This document shows positions 35,561 to 47,400 of a DNA stretch of 64,000 bases, piece after piece. The position numbers and the translations under genes are program-made. Location of the stretch: the NCBI RefSeq assembly GCF_023343835.1, contig NC_064438.1, positions 56,196,578 to 56,260,577 of the forward strand. Direction: 5' to 3'. Source of the DNA: Lagopus muta (lineage: Eukaryota; Chordata; Aves; Galliformes; Phasianidae). Numbering within the stretch: position 1 is the first letter of the stretch; each line of letters begins with the position of its first letter. Below the pieces are notes generated by a model that saw only the letters and a program-made list of their open reading frames with translations, ran no database searches and was not told the DNA's origin.

Positions 35561-36167
35561 CTCCCAGAGGAATACACATTCACCTTTAAGTAAAGATAAA
35601 GGAATACAAAAAATAAAACTCACTTTTGCAAACTCTCGATGACTCGGTATAAAATCAACTTTTAGTGTTCTCGGAGCTGCGTGTGCAAAATGCGACGTCT
35701 GCAGGACCTACTTTCCATCAGGCACATCCAAATAAAAACCCACCCACCGAGGAAGGTGACACCACAAATTCCTCAACGCCGAGTGCTGACCGGAGCCTGC
35801 GATGCGGGATCACAGCGTGCTGGGCTCACCGGGATGAGCCCCTCCCCAACGCCGGGCTTCACGATGAGCTGAGAAGCCTTGGGTTGCCCCTCTCCTGGCT
35901 CGGCTAAGGGCTCATCCCCAGCGGGACGGCGACACCTCAAAAGAAATGGGGTTATCCTCAGCGTCGCGGCCCCATAGGGCTGCCCCAGCGGGGCTGTGGG
36001 TTCAGGCTGTGGGGCAGCAGCACCAGGAGCTGCCGGGGCCGCGGGCGTAGGGAACAGTTGCACGTGGTGGGGGGGGATGAGAGGGAAATGGGTGGATACA
36101 AAAAAGAAAGGCACTGCCGCGTTATTACTAAATATCTGACTTCACAGCCTTATTCATGCAACTCTTT

Positions 36168-36236
36168 TTGTTGGTTTTTTTTTTTAATTCTTTTTTCTTT
36201 TTTTTTTTTTCTTTTTTTTTTTCTTTTTTTTTTTTG
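36168..36236 (-). repeat. A-rich low-complexity tract (sense of SAMD4A 3'UTR)
   Basis: The plus strand is T-runs broken by single C residues. It is A-rich in SAMD4A mRNA sense. Confidence 0.85.
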
Positions 36237-36788
36237 CCTGTGTTGTGTCTTATAAATACCAGGATTCGATCCGTCTCTTTGAACAGAGCTCTGCTGTTAC
36301 CTGCACTCAGCGCAGGGCTCCGACAGAGCCAGGAGGGACTTCCAAAATGGAAACCGAAGCCGCTTTTCCTTACTTATAAAAACAAGCAACAGCAAACACA
36401 ACGGAAGAGCCATTAACCCATACACTGCCAATGGGAAACAAGCTTTGAGAAAAAGAAAACAACAAACAAATAAACCAACACAAAGAACCCAAATGATTCG
36501 GTTGTTAATAACAGACATCATCATGGTTACCAGCCATAGCACGTTCACATGTAATATATCCAAAATAATCTCTCTTTAACAATCAGATAACCTCTGTTTC
36601 TATATTCAGCAAAGGAATAAATAGGATTTCGGGCTTTCCTCGTGCTGCCCTGCCCTGCTTGTCCCATAGCACTCCCACTTTGCTTCTCCCTTCTCCGCTC
36701 CCCCACATAAACATCGCCTCAACACCTTCCGGTCAACAGCAAACCAAGGAACAGCAAATGTAAAACATTGCATTTGGCACTTCTTTTT

Positions 36789-36846
36789 CTATATATATCT
36801 ATATATATACACACACACACACATATATATATATAGATATATAGAT
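36789..36846. repeat. Compound AT/AC microsatellite with inverted-repeat arms
   Basis: A left arm of TA units with one CT break (36789-36809), a CA core (36810-36822) and a right arm of TA units with one AG break (36823-36846). The arms are complementary, so the transcript can fold with a UG-repeat loop. Confidence 0.85.
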
Positions 36847-37344
36847 GCATATGAAACTACTTAAAAATGCTGCATCGCCAATGGATTTGCGCATCTGCCG
36901 AGAGCTGCACAACCAGCCCTGCTCAGCCCCTGGAAGAGCAGCACTGCTGGTCACACCTCAACTGGAGCTGCCCATTGGTGCTGTGGGTTGAGCCAGTGTT
37001 GGGAACCCTACAGCCTCATATATGAGCAGGGACTGAATCCCATTGCTCGTACGCCCTTCTATTAGTAGGGACCGACTGCAGTGCTTACAGCAAAACCCAC
37101 CCAGGGGGCACCACGACCATTCACCTCCTGCTCTGAGCATCTTTAGGTGTTACTCATTTCCTCCACTAAGTCCATTAGGGGTGAGCATCATTCATGTCCC
37201 CTTCCTGATGCTTTTTGTGCCCCATAACAGGGCTGAGTTTTGGTGCCCGCTCTCATTTGGTTGGTTCTGCTCTTCCAGAACGTCCTCTCATCTTGGGGCC
37301 AGGATTACCCCATTGCAGGGCTGGGGAAACCCCATTTTAATGGG

Positions 37345-37540
37345 CTTTTAGTTGGAAATTCTTTACTTAGAGGATGGTGAGGCCCTGGCACTGCCCAGAG
37401 CTGTGGGTGCCCCATCCCTGGAGGTGCTCAGGCCATGGTTGGGCCCTGGGCAGCCTGAGCTGGGGGGCACCCAGCCCACAGCAGGGGTGGAACCAGAAGG
37501 TCTTTACAACCCCTTCCAACCCAACCATTCAGCGACGCCA
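37345..37540 (+). repeat. CR1 LINE 3' end inside SAMD4A 3'UTR
   Basis: ggaaattctttacttagagg, then gccccatccctggaggtgct, ending ccccttccaacccaaccatt. It is antisense to the SAMD4A transcript. Confidence 0.75.
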
Positions 37541-37793
37541 CGATGAATGTGGTGATGATGCAGTGATGGTTTGGGCAGGCTGGGCAGATGTGCAAACCCA
37601 GGATGCAGCACCTTTCTTCTACCACACACACAAGACAGAGACACGGACACCCATCACTCACTGCATCGCCCCTCACCGACATCCCCAGCCCTTCACAACC
37701 CAACAGCAGGACGGGCGCCCCGCAACACCGCACCGACGGACGGATCTCTGTGCCGGGTGCTCTTTGCAAAACAGAAAGGCAGGTTTGTTTCTG

Positions 37794-37893
37794 CTTTTTC
37801 TTTTTCTTTTTTTTTAATCTTTTTTTTTTTGATTTTGGTTTTTACAATTCAGCCACCGGTTCCATCCATCCCAAGGGGCCTTTTTTTTTTTTG
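37794..37893 (-). repeat. A-rich low-complexity tracts (sense of SAMD4A 3'UTR)
   Basis: T-rich plus-strand runs at about 37794-37843 and 37881-37893, A-rich in SAMD4A mRNA sense. Confidence 0.8.
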
Positions 37894-38121
37894 CATAGGC
37901 TACAGCCCAGCCCCTATGGGATGAGGACAAGGACGGGCCAGCTGGCAGCACCCGCGGGGTCCCCTATGGCAAATCCTCCCTTCAGGGCTTTGGTCACACA
38001 CAGGTGACATTCGCCGCCCATGGCGAAACCACAAAGTCAGCACTTTTCTGCCTCACCCCCCACCCACCCCAGGCATTTTTTTGCTGTTTGTTTTTCTCAG
38101 CGTTGTTTCTTTCTTTGCCAT

Positions 38122-38152
38122 CCCTCCTCTCCCTCCCTCCCCCCCTCCCCCC
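38122..38152 (-). promoter_or_regulatory. SAMD4A: Candidate RNA G-quadruplex in SAMD4A 3'UTR
   Basis: On the minus (mRNA) strand there are G-runs of 6, 7, 3, 3 and 3. Most are separated by a single A, and the last spacer is longer. The cluster starts about 232 nt after the stop codon. Confidence 0.7.
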
Positions 38153-38383
38153 TTTCCGTTTTTTAGCACGGATGTAAGAAAGGACAACACAAATTCCAAG
38201 TCTAATGGTATGTTCACAAGGACAATCTACACGTTCACCAAATTAAAACAGGAGAAAAGAGAGGAAGAGAGAGAAAGACAGAAAGGATGCAAGCTGTCAC
38301 TGAGGCTCCCGTGCCTGGACCTCTCCGCTGGACCTGCAGCAGTTCTTCTCCCATCAGCACCGCCGCCATCAGGCTGTCCTCCT

Positions 38384-38412
38384 CTAGATGGTGGAGGTCC
38401 GGTCGACACCGT
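38384..38412 (-). CDS. SAMD4A: SAMD4A terminal coding segment (29 nt) and stop
   Basis: It encodes (D)GVDRTSTI followed by TAG (plus-strand cta at 38384-38386). The acceptor is cacttgcag. The long minus ORF that runs through this point from 39058 is intron read-through. Confidence 0.95.
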
Positions 38413-41400
38413 CTGCAAGTGGGAAGGCAGAGTTAGGGGCGGCCCTGGGGTCACACTGCTCTGCTCCTGACTGCCCCTGGTCATCCCCTGAAGTGGGATG
38501 GAAGCGGGGCAATCCCCCATTCATCCTCCCGTAGGGTGGCAATCGGGTCTTTGGGGGCTGATATAACCGCTCTCCTCCCACAGTCTCTTTGCAACCCACA
38601 TTGGTACCATGGCCTGAGTGGGGTTTTGCTCCTGCCACGGCCCCCTGTCCCCTTCTCCAGGAGCAGATGGGGGTTCCTGACAGTTTGGTGGCAATGTGGC
38701 CATGAGTCTGGGACTCCCCATTCCAGCACGTGGGGATGGAGCCGGCCCTGGGGTACTGCCTTGCTCCTCTCCAGATCGTCCAACCCAGCGGTACCGATTG
38801 ATAAAAGCCCCACAGCCTTTTCAACCCAGCACAGCAGGGATGCGACCAGCCCACAGCCCTGCAGCCAAGGATGTGCCACCCAACCCAAAGCTGCACAACA
38901 GGACCCAGTGCAAGCATCCCTCCACCTCCACCAGCACACAAGGAGGCTGCCACAGCGCACAAAGTGCACCCCAACCCTATTTCCACCCCCCCCAGCACAA
39001 GATGCCCCCCTGCATGAACCACAGCGCACCCCCAACCCTCCTCCAAACCCCATCCCAATCCCTGGGGTGCAGAGCGGGGCTACCCTCTCTCCCCACACTC
39101 TGCACAATGCAGAATGAGCTGCATTACACTCAGGGGATACGCAGGGGCAGCACACAGCAGGGTTTGTGCCCACCCCAACAGAGCACTGCCTGTTCTGCTC
39201 AGCCAGGCGGGATTTAAGACTTGAAAACAAACAGGTTTGTTACTCTTAGATATTTTTTTCCCCCAAAGGTTTATTATTATTATTCAATATTATTTTTTCT
39301 GCAGAGCTATTTATAGCACAGCCGGGTTGGAGAGGCTTGGGGGGGGTGGGGAGGGGGGGGAATACGACCTGGAAAAAACAAATAACTTGGAGGAGCAGTA
39401 CCCTGCACAGGAACAACACAGCTAAGCCTCGCCTGGGCGCACGCCGCAGGAACGCGTCGGTGACAGCAGTGTCCTTGTGCCCACGGCCAGCACCCTGCTG
39501 CCACGTCCAGTCCTCGCTCCCACGTCCCTGTCCCTGGGCAGTGCCATCGCTGCAGGGAGCCTTGTCCTCCCCGTGGGTTCCCATCCTCCACCATCCGACA
39601 GTCTGTGGCTTTTGGGGCTGTGTATTCAGGAGGCTCTGGGCGACGCGGGCTGCTCGGCTCGTCCCATCCTGGCGTCTCCACGCCATCCGGGTCCGCTGCG
39701 TCACGGCGTGTCCGGTGCCTCCCTGGGCTCCCCTCTTGCACTGCTTGCAGCCTGGACCTCCTCCTCCCTCCCTGCTCCTTGTCCCCACCCAGGCTGCCAG
39801 CATCAGCGCGACCCCAAAGGGATGGCTGCAGCCCTGGGGGTCCCCGTGTCCCCCAGCAAAGCAGGGCTTGGGCTGGCAGAGGGGTAGAGCACTCTGAAGC
39901 CTGTGCACCATTCGAGAGCTTGGGTGGCTTTGTCATTAATTAACAGCAGACTAGTGAGCTAACACTAATGATGATTAGCAAGCTAACTAGTGGCTAAAAG
40001 CACAGGCTTTGCCAGCGCCGGGCGCAATCCCTGCGTTTAGTTTTACCCCTCTGTCCCGACAGAGCTGGCTGAGACCTCTCCGTGGGAGCAGCAACCATCC
40101 CACCCTGTCTCATCTCTCACAGCCAAAGCTGGTCCCAGCCCTTGGGGGGCGTGGGGCAGCCCCTGGGGGGCTTGGCTGAGGCCGCCTGGACGTGCTGGAA
40201 GAGCCCAAGGAGGAGGGAGTGCTCACCGCTGAGCGCGTGCTCCGTCATGCTCAGGCACAGGGACTCCAGCCTGTTGTTGATGTCAGGTTCAGTCACCGGC
40301 ACCTGGAACTCTGCAAGAGACAGGGACAGAAGAGCTGGGTCAGGGGACACGCTGGGGACCTGACCTACACCCCTTTGGCTTCCCTTTGCTTGGTTTTCTC
40401 CCACTCCAACCAACACCCACCCACATCCCAGCGCACTATCACTGCACTTAACACTCCTTTTTCCAGTGCAATAACCTCAGTAAAGAGAAGTTTCCAAAAA
40501 TCACCACGTTTCTCCTACACTTCCTATCAATGTATTTCCCATCCTGTAAATCCTACATTCTGTTTCCTATCCTACAAATCCTGTATTTCCGATCCGATAA
40601 ATCAGGGAGAGCTGGAGTGGCAACACAAGATGGATGGGCCAGAGGGCTGTAGGTGCTGCTGCTGTCCCTTGGCTTTTCCACTGCCCTGTCCCCAAATACC
40701 CTGGCTGTAAGTGATCTGCACCCCCAGCCCGGCGGCATTTCAGCCCGCAGGTCACACACAGTGCCAGCTTTAAATAGAGCACACGTGGGAGGCCACGCTT
40801 GGTCCCAGTTTGTCAGGGGTGTAATGCCCCATATGAATTGCCATAGTAAGAAAAGCCATGCTCAAAGGGTGACGGAGGGCTGCCCAGAGGAATGGGGACG
40901 AGCATCCCCACGGGAAGGATGGGGACTTCACAGGAACCACTGAATCAGAGGATGCTCCTACAGGAGCTCCTCGAGTTCCTAGGGAACATTATCCAGGTGT
41001 TCAGGAGGGAAGCAGAGATGGGAGCGTTCACCTTCATAGGCATTAACAAAAGAATTTCCTTTGAGGCATCCAGTCACTTCTTCCACACCAAGGCCACATG
41101 CAAGTGACAAAGTGACCACAGAGCGACAGCGTGAAGTGAACTGCCCCAGAGGGAAGTTATGCAGGGCACCGGCACGGCTGCGGTGTCATTTGTAGGGCCA
41201 AGCAGTATCTCTGCTTCAACCCATCCCAAAGGCATCCTGGTGGCATGATGTCCTAAATAAGAGCAAGGCATGGCTGGCAAGGCCACTTCCACACCATGGG
41301 ATGAGGAGAAGCAAAAGGGAAATGCTTGCTTCCTACCTGGCTGCTGGAACATCAGCATGGTCTGCGGGGAGGTGTGCACCGGCAGCGAGCGCGTCCTCTG

Positions 41401-44400
41401 CACTGAGCTGTGGCTCCTGCTGGGCATGCTGTTGCTGCCCCCAGGGTTGGCAAACCAGAGATTCTGTAGGATGCAAAGAACCGAGTGAGGTGGGAACTGG
41501 TGGGAGACGATGGCGTTGGATGGGAGATGATGGGAGATGGGGAATGGGGGGAGATGGAAACTGGTGGGAGATGGGAAATAGTGGAAGAAGGGAAATGGTG
41601 TGCATCGGGACAGTGATGCTCTCATCCACACCCATATGAGCCTCTCCACCCTCCTGCCAGGTATTTATTAATACACACCCCCGGGTGTGATATACATCTA
41701 TGGATCAATACCAAAGTACCCCGTGGGCTCAATTCTCCCCCTCTGTGCACCCAGCTGCCCTCTCTCCTCCACAGATCGCTCCCCACAAAGCCACGAGCAA
41801 GACCAACCTGTCTGCCTTGCTTGAGGATGGCAGGGCTGGTGGCAGGGCTGCGCTGTGGGGTGCCCAGCAGCCCACTGGGACCCAGCAGCCCCAGGCGGGC
41901 AGTGGGGAGGTTGCGGGAGGGGATCTGGAACTGGCGGGGGTTTCGTCTGCCCAGCCCTGCCCCGGCGGATCCGGCTGTAGGTAAGGAGTTGGACTGCCCA
42001 AAGCCTCGGCTGCAGAGAGAGAAATGCTGGGGTGAGACTGGAGGTGCTCTCCAGGTGGGTTTGTGATGGTTGCAATGGGGCTCTGTGCCCTCCCACCCGC
42101 TGACCATGGGTCCATGCTGTCTGTTTTCTTGGGGTTTGATTTAAACTCATCTTGCAGCTGGGGCACAAAAGAAGTCTCTCCCATTTGGATTCCTTAATGA
42201 CTGATAGAGGCTCAGCTCAAGCTGTTGGAACTTTCTCTTCCGTGAGGTTTGTTTTTATGAACAAAGCCCTCTCTGACACTGCGCCAGTTTGGTAAGATTT
42301 GGTCATAATGGCTTTCTGAGCCACTTGGGACACACTGAGTGAAAGGCAGCCAGGTGGTGGGACCTGCTCTAACATCACAACCCCAGGTCTGCAGCAGAAT
42401 GGCCCAGACCCAAGATCAGGCGGTCACAAGTGGAATTAATGGGGGCAGACATTGAGGCCATGGCCCTGGCCGTGGTAGGGTTGGAACCAGGTACCCTTTA
42501 AGGCTCCTTCCAAGCCACTCTATAACCCTGACAGGCCTCTATGAAATGCAAAGTGCAAGGCAGTGCCACGTCCCCTCTGCCCACCACCCCCTCTTGCTCT
42601 GGCAGCAAGCAGTGCTGATTGCAATCACATGTATTTAGTGGAACGAAGCAAAAGGCTGACATTATTGTTCAAACTGGTCTAAAAATAGCCTTGTTCTTGA
42701 AACAACCCAACTGCATGCTAGGATCACCCAAACCCCAGCATCACTGTGGATGAGTAAACAATGTGTTCATAGCACCGTGCTCCCTAACAGCGGGCTTCCA
42801 ACCTATCTGCCAGCTTTCTGATGGCTTTTTGGTGGAACTCCAGCCCTGATCTAATGAGCAGAAGGCAGGAGGGAAGTAGGCAGGGTGAGAAGTGGCACAG
42901 GGATGCCCTCTGCTTGCTCAGCTCCTCGCTGACTGAGCTTCCCATCTGTGAAATGGGTGCAATCACGCTGCCCTCCTGCTTCTGGATGGATTTAATCTGC
43001 TAGATGCCTGGGATCAGGGCCAGGCTGTGGGGTAGCATCAGGCAGCAGCATGAGCATCCCCATCCAAAATGGAGCTGCAGGACTGTTTGCCACCCCTCCA
43101 TCCTCCCCAGTGCCCGCGTACCTCCGCTGCTGCCGATAGCCTGACAGCTCCAGGAGGGATTTCCGAGGGAAAGACCTAAAGAGTTTTTGCACCTGCTGTT
43201 TCCATGACAACAGCCGTTTCTTCTGTATCTCTGTAAACGCCTGTCCACCCCAAAAAAAAAAAAAAAGAGAGAGAAATAAGAAACACATGAGTATTTTTCT
43301 GGATGGAATGAGTAGGGCTGTGTATGTGCATGCACAGAAAGCAGCAGGCAGTGGCACGATCCCATAGCTGTGGTCACAGCCCTGAGCTGCCAGTTCAAGA
43401 AGCATCTGGACGCTACTCTCAGACATATGGTCTGATTTTTGGGTGGTCCTGTGTGGAGCCAGGAATTGGACTCAAAGATCCTTATGATTCCCTTCCAATT
43501 TGGGATATTCTATGATTCTATGATATAAAAAAAAACAACACCCAGAGATTTCCCTATCCCTGCCAGGACACAGCTGTACCTCTTGCACCATTTCCAGGGG
43601 TCCCCGGGGGTACCAGCTCAGTGGGAACACTCCTTGGATGCTCACAAATCAGCCTGCCTTTTATTTAAGCTGCATGCACAGCTTGGAGCTTAGTAGGGCC
43701 AGGCTGGCACGAGGCACTTCCCAGCTCCATATCCATGCCACCATGTAAGCACTGGGGGAGCAGTGTTTCTGTGCACCCTACTGGCCCCATAATTACTATT
43801 AATACTCCCCAAAAATATTTGTGTTAGAAACCAGAGCGTTTACATAAACAGATACTTTGGAAACAACAACAAGATTTGTCACAACTCACCTCATGTATTA
43901 GACATTTGTCTATAAGCTGTAAATAGGAGCTTATATTCTCTTCATCTGGTCGGGAAACTAAAAGTTGTGTGCACACTGCAAGAAAGAGAAGGGAAAATCA
44001 GAGGGAACGTAGTGCTGAGCTGGGATCAGGGCCTTGGATCCCCCCTTCCCTTGTATCAATGAGAAAAAAAGCACGTCCCTAATTCCTGTCCTATATTTAG
44101 GGTCAGATTTTGTTCTCAGTTACACTGGTGTCCATTCAGATGAGTCCCCAGAATTAGACCCAAGCAAGCCAGGAGCACAGGACCTGCCCCTCTCCCGTCT
44201 CCCCATTACAACATGTGAAAGGCAGCAGACGACAGCAGGTTTTTAACAGAGCTGCTGTTTCCCAATGCACCTCAGAAAGTTTCCTTCTACTCTTGGTCTT
44301 CTGTGCACGCTTGCTGGATGCAGCCAGCATGAACACCTCAGATACCATGGAGGGGAAGCAGGACGTGTCTAAATTACCTGCTGCAGCAGCCCTGTGTATG

Positions 44401-47400
44401 GCACACGATGCTGCTCTCCACCTCGCACTTCTACCATCCACCCCCAGGCACATTAATCCCTATGCAAACCCTACACCCTGCATGGAACAGCGCCTGCATG
44501 TTTGAACGTCCTGCATCTAACCCGCAGTTTAAAAAGGGGCTTAGACCCAGCTGGCCTGTGTGGGACACTCACAAAACCTCGCTCACCTTTCCCCATCACC
44601 CTTGTGAACTGTCCAGGCAGGTCACCTTCAGGCAAAGGGCCTCCCCCCGACTCGCCCTCACAGCCCGGCAGGTGATGCTGCTGCATGCCCCCCGCTGCAG
44701 AGTCCTTGCCATCGGAGCCCTGGCTGTCTGAGCCCAGCAGGGCGGGGGGATGATGTGAGTCCGTGTCCCGGCTGTGCTCCTCCGGGCTGGAGATTTGGGA
44801 AGAGTAGGCTTTGATGGGGGTGAGGATCATTTGGTGTAGTTCCTGCAGCGGGACACGCAGGTTGCCACCTTCCAGGATGTCCTGTGGGTTCAAGGCAAGG
44901 GAGGATTTGTGGTGAAGAAAGGGCACTGCTTACAAACCAGACCAGCACCATTGAGTTGGTTTGAGTTGGAAGAGACCTTAAAGCCCATCCAGTCCCACTC
45001 CGTGCCATGGGCAGAGGCACCTCCCATCAGATCAGGATGCCCGAAACCCCATCCGTGGCCTTGGGTGCCTCCAGGGACGGGAGATGGGACACGCACAGCT
45101 CTGTGCAGCCTGCAGTTGAACTGAAATCCCTGCAGCAAAAAAAAGTCAGCCTGGAGATACAGGGATGCACGACGTCAGGCTGTTGGGCAATACTTTCTGG
45201 GGAAATCTGCTGCTCTGCTAACCGGCAGAGAGGGTGGAGCAGCCTCTTTCCAAGAAAGCAGCAATCTTCAGCAGCAAGACAATGCCCCAAAAAATCCATC
45301 ACACACACATGCTCTTGCTTAACCTCAGGATAAAAAAAACAAAAAAAGAAAACTATTTGGATAGGAAGCCTGGAAAACCAGAGGTGTCTCTTCCCAAGCG
45401 CAGCAGCACTGAGTTCCAGCACAGTGTGGTACAGGGAGATCCCCCAGCCCACACCCAGCATGTGAGTGCCATCCAGAGGGAGCTGGACAGGCTCGAGAAG
45501 TGGGCCCACATGAAGCTCATGAGGTTCAATGAGGCCAAAGTGCTCATTTGGGTCGGGGCAATCCCAGGCATGTGTACAGACCAGGAGGAGAACTCACTGA
45601 GAGCTGCTCTGCTGAGGACTGGAGGGTCCTGGTGGACAAAAAGCTGGACATGAAGTCCTTCCCAACCCAAGCTATTCTCTGCTATGAGTCTATGATTCTA
45701 AGCAAAGCAGCCCCTGGCACTTCCCTCCTTGTATTTTGCAGCATACATAGCTGGCTGGGCTGGGCTTGTGGTCAATGCCATATCCCAAAACCTACATGGA
45801 GAGGAGGGAGTAGAGCTGGAAAACACATCGCAGAGGTGAGCTCAATCCAGAGGGCTGCCTCTTGGATTTAATAGTGATTATTAATGTATGGCAGTAAATA
45901 TGACTTAATTAGCTCCTGCAATACTCCAAGTACAATCCTGTATTATAAATAAATAGCGAAGCAGTGAGCTAAGGAAAACACCAATAAATAGCAACACACC
46001 ACAGAGGTATTTAAAGGCCCCTAGTGGGAGGCTGTGCTGGTTGCTGTTGGAGGATGGTGCAATTAAATATAATACAATATCCCAATAACAAATAGCAAAA
46101 GGTCAGGCGAGCTGCTCCCACCGGGTCTGTGGGGGAAAACAGGAAACATAAAAGCTGTTGTCATTACTTACCCTTTCTAATGATTTGAGCAGGTTTTGTC
46201 TTTCTTTTAGCTTTTGGATGCTGATGACTATTTTGTGTCTTGCGCCTTTGGTAACGTTCTGCAAAAACAGCACACAGCCTGGCATTACCATTTCCATGGG
46301 ATGGCCTGAGCAACCCAAAGCCCTTCCCTCTGAAATGGAACGGGCTGCTATAAATTAATCCAATTTCTGATCTGCATAGAAAACCAGTCAGGAAGTTGCT
46401 GGAGATGCAGATTTCTAGCTAACCCATCCCTACCCTGCTATATCTCAGAGAGTGAAAGCAAAGGTGTTGCCTGGATTTTTTTACACCAAGGCTAACACAG
46501 ATATAAGCTGAGACAGGGGACGTTCTCAAAGGTTTACTCAGTAATCAGCCACCAAAGTCCCACTGACTTTCGGGAGCTACGGCCTGAAGCCTGTGCCCCC
46601 AAAACGCCCAAATCCCAACATGACCAAACCCCAAGCACAGCTCCCAGCGACTTCAAAGAAGATGGGAATTCCGGTAAGAAATCAGGGATGTGGCCTTCTC
46701 AAAGTACACTGAGTTTTTTCACTCTCCCAATGCTCCATGCTCCTTTTGCTGTTTGCTCTCCAACCAGCCACGAGGGCACAAGACGCATCCAGGCGTCCCG
46801 TTGCCAGTGGGATGCGCTGGGGCTGACAGCCTTGTGCCCTCCTGCAGACCTACTTGTGCCTCGAGCTGGCATTCAGTGAGGGCCATCATCTCCTCGTACG
46901 TCATCTGTGAGAAGAGCGCGGCGTACTTGTGCAGCCGGAGACTCTTCAGCCAGGCTGGAACATCTGCAGCACAAGGGCAATGGGACAAGAGCTCCCCGTT
47001 AGTTATGATGCTGCTTAATGACACGTGTTATCAACAGCTGGGTCAACTGAGGAGGCAACAGAGGGGTTTTTTAAGGGCTGCTTTCCCCATGTGCCATCCC
47101 ACTGATGCTGCAGGTGCCCAACTGAGCTTCACGGGGCCCTAAGGAGGCTGAGATGCTATGGGTGCGATGGAAGGGGGACTCAGAGTTAGTTCCCTGGCTC
47201 TTGAAACCACTCTGATCCAATCACTCTTGTCTACACTACACCCGAGATAAAACCATTAGGATGTGTTCCAGCATCTGCTCCACTCATCACAAAGCATCCC
47301 ACCAAGCTCAGTGGGTCCAGAACCACTGCAATACACTCAATCCCTACACAGGGCCCCTTCACAAAATGACCTCAAGTCTTTCCCTAAAGCAGAGTTGGCT

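Larger units (their letters stand above)
34965..38383 (-). other. SAMD4A: SAMD4A 3'UTR (about 3.4 kb)
   Basis: No splice site or other gene intervenes between the stop and a sharp change from AT-rich to GC-rich sequence near 34,980, just past an AATACA hexamer. The length fits mammalian SAMD4A mRNAs, which have multi-kilobase 3'UTRs. It contains a G-quadruplex candidate (38122-38152), A-rich tracts (sense strand), an inserted CR1 fragment (37345-37540) and a compound AT/AC microsatellite (36789-36846). The 3' end is inferred. Confidence 0.6.
41464..46853 (-). other. SAMD4A: SAMD4A introns between 41,464 and 46,853
   Basis: The introns are 41464-41807, 42010-43121, 43241-43889, 43976-44586, 44882-46171 and 46259-46853. 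CR1 fragments lie at 42405-42535 (weak), 43385-43526, 44945-45095 and 45450-45700. Nothing else was recognised. Confidence 0.75.

Noticed and set aside
38384..39230. Minus ORFs of 224 and 249 codons near the SAMD4A stop
   Set aside because: One simply runs in from the intron into the last 29-nt coding segment through a good acceptor. The other is in a different frame. Neither has a known domain.
39246..39943. Overlapping GC-rich ORFs on both strands (up to 221 codons) in a SAMD4A intron
   Set aside because: They occur on both strands at once, with low-complexity Gly/Pro/Arg content. This is typical of a stop-poor GC-rich stretch.
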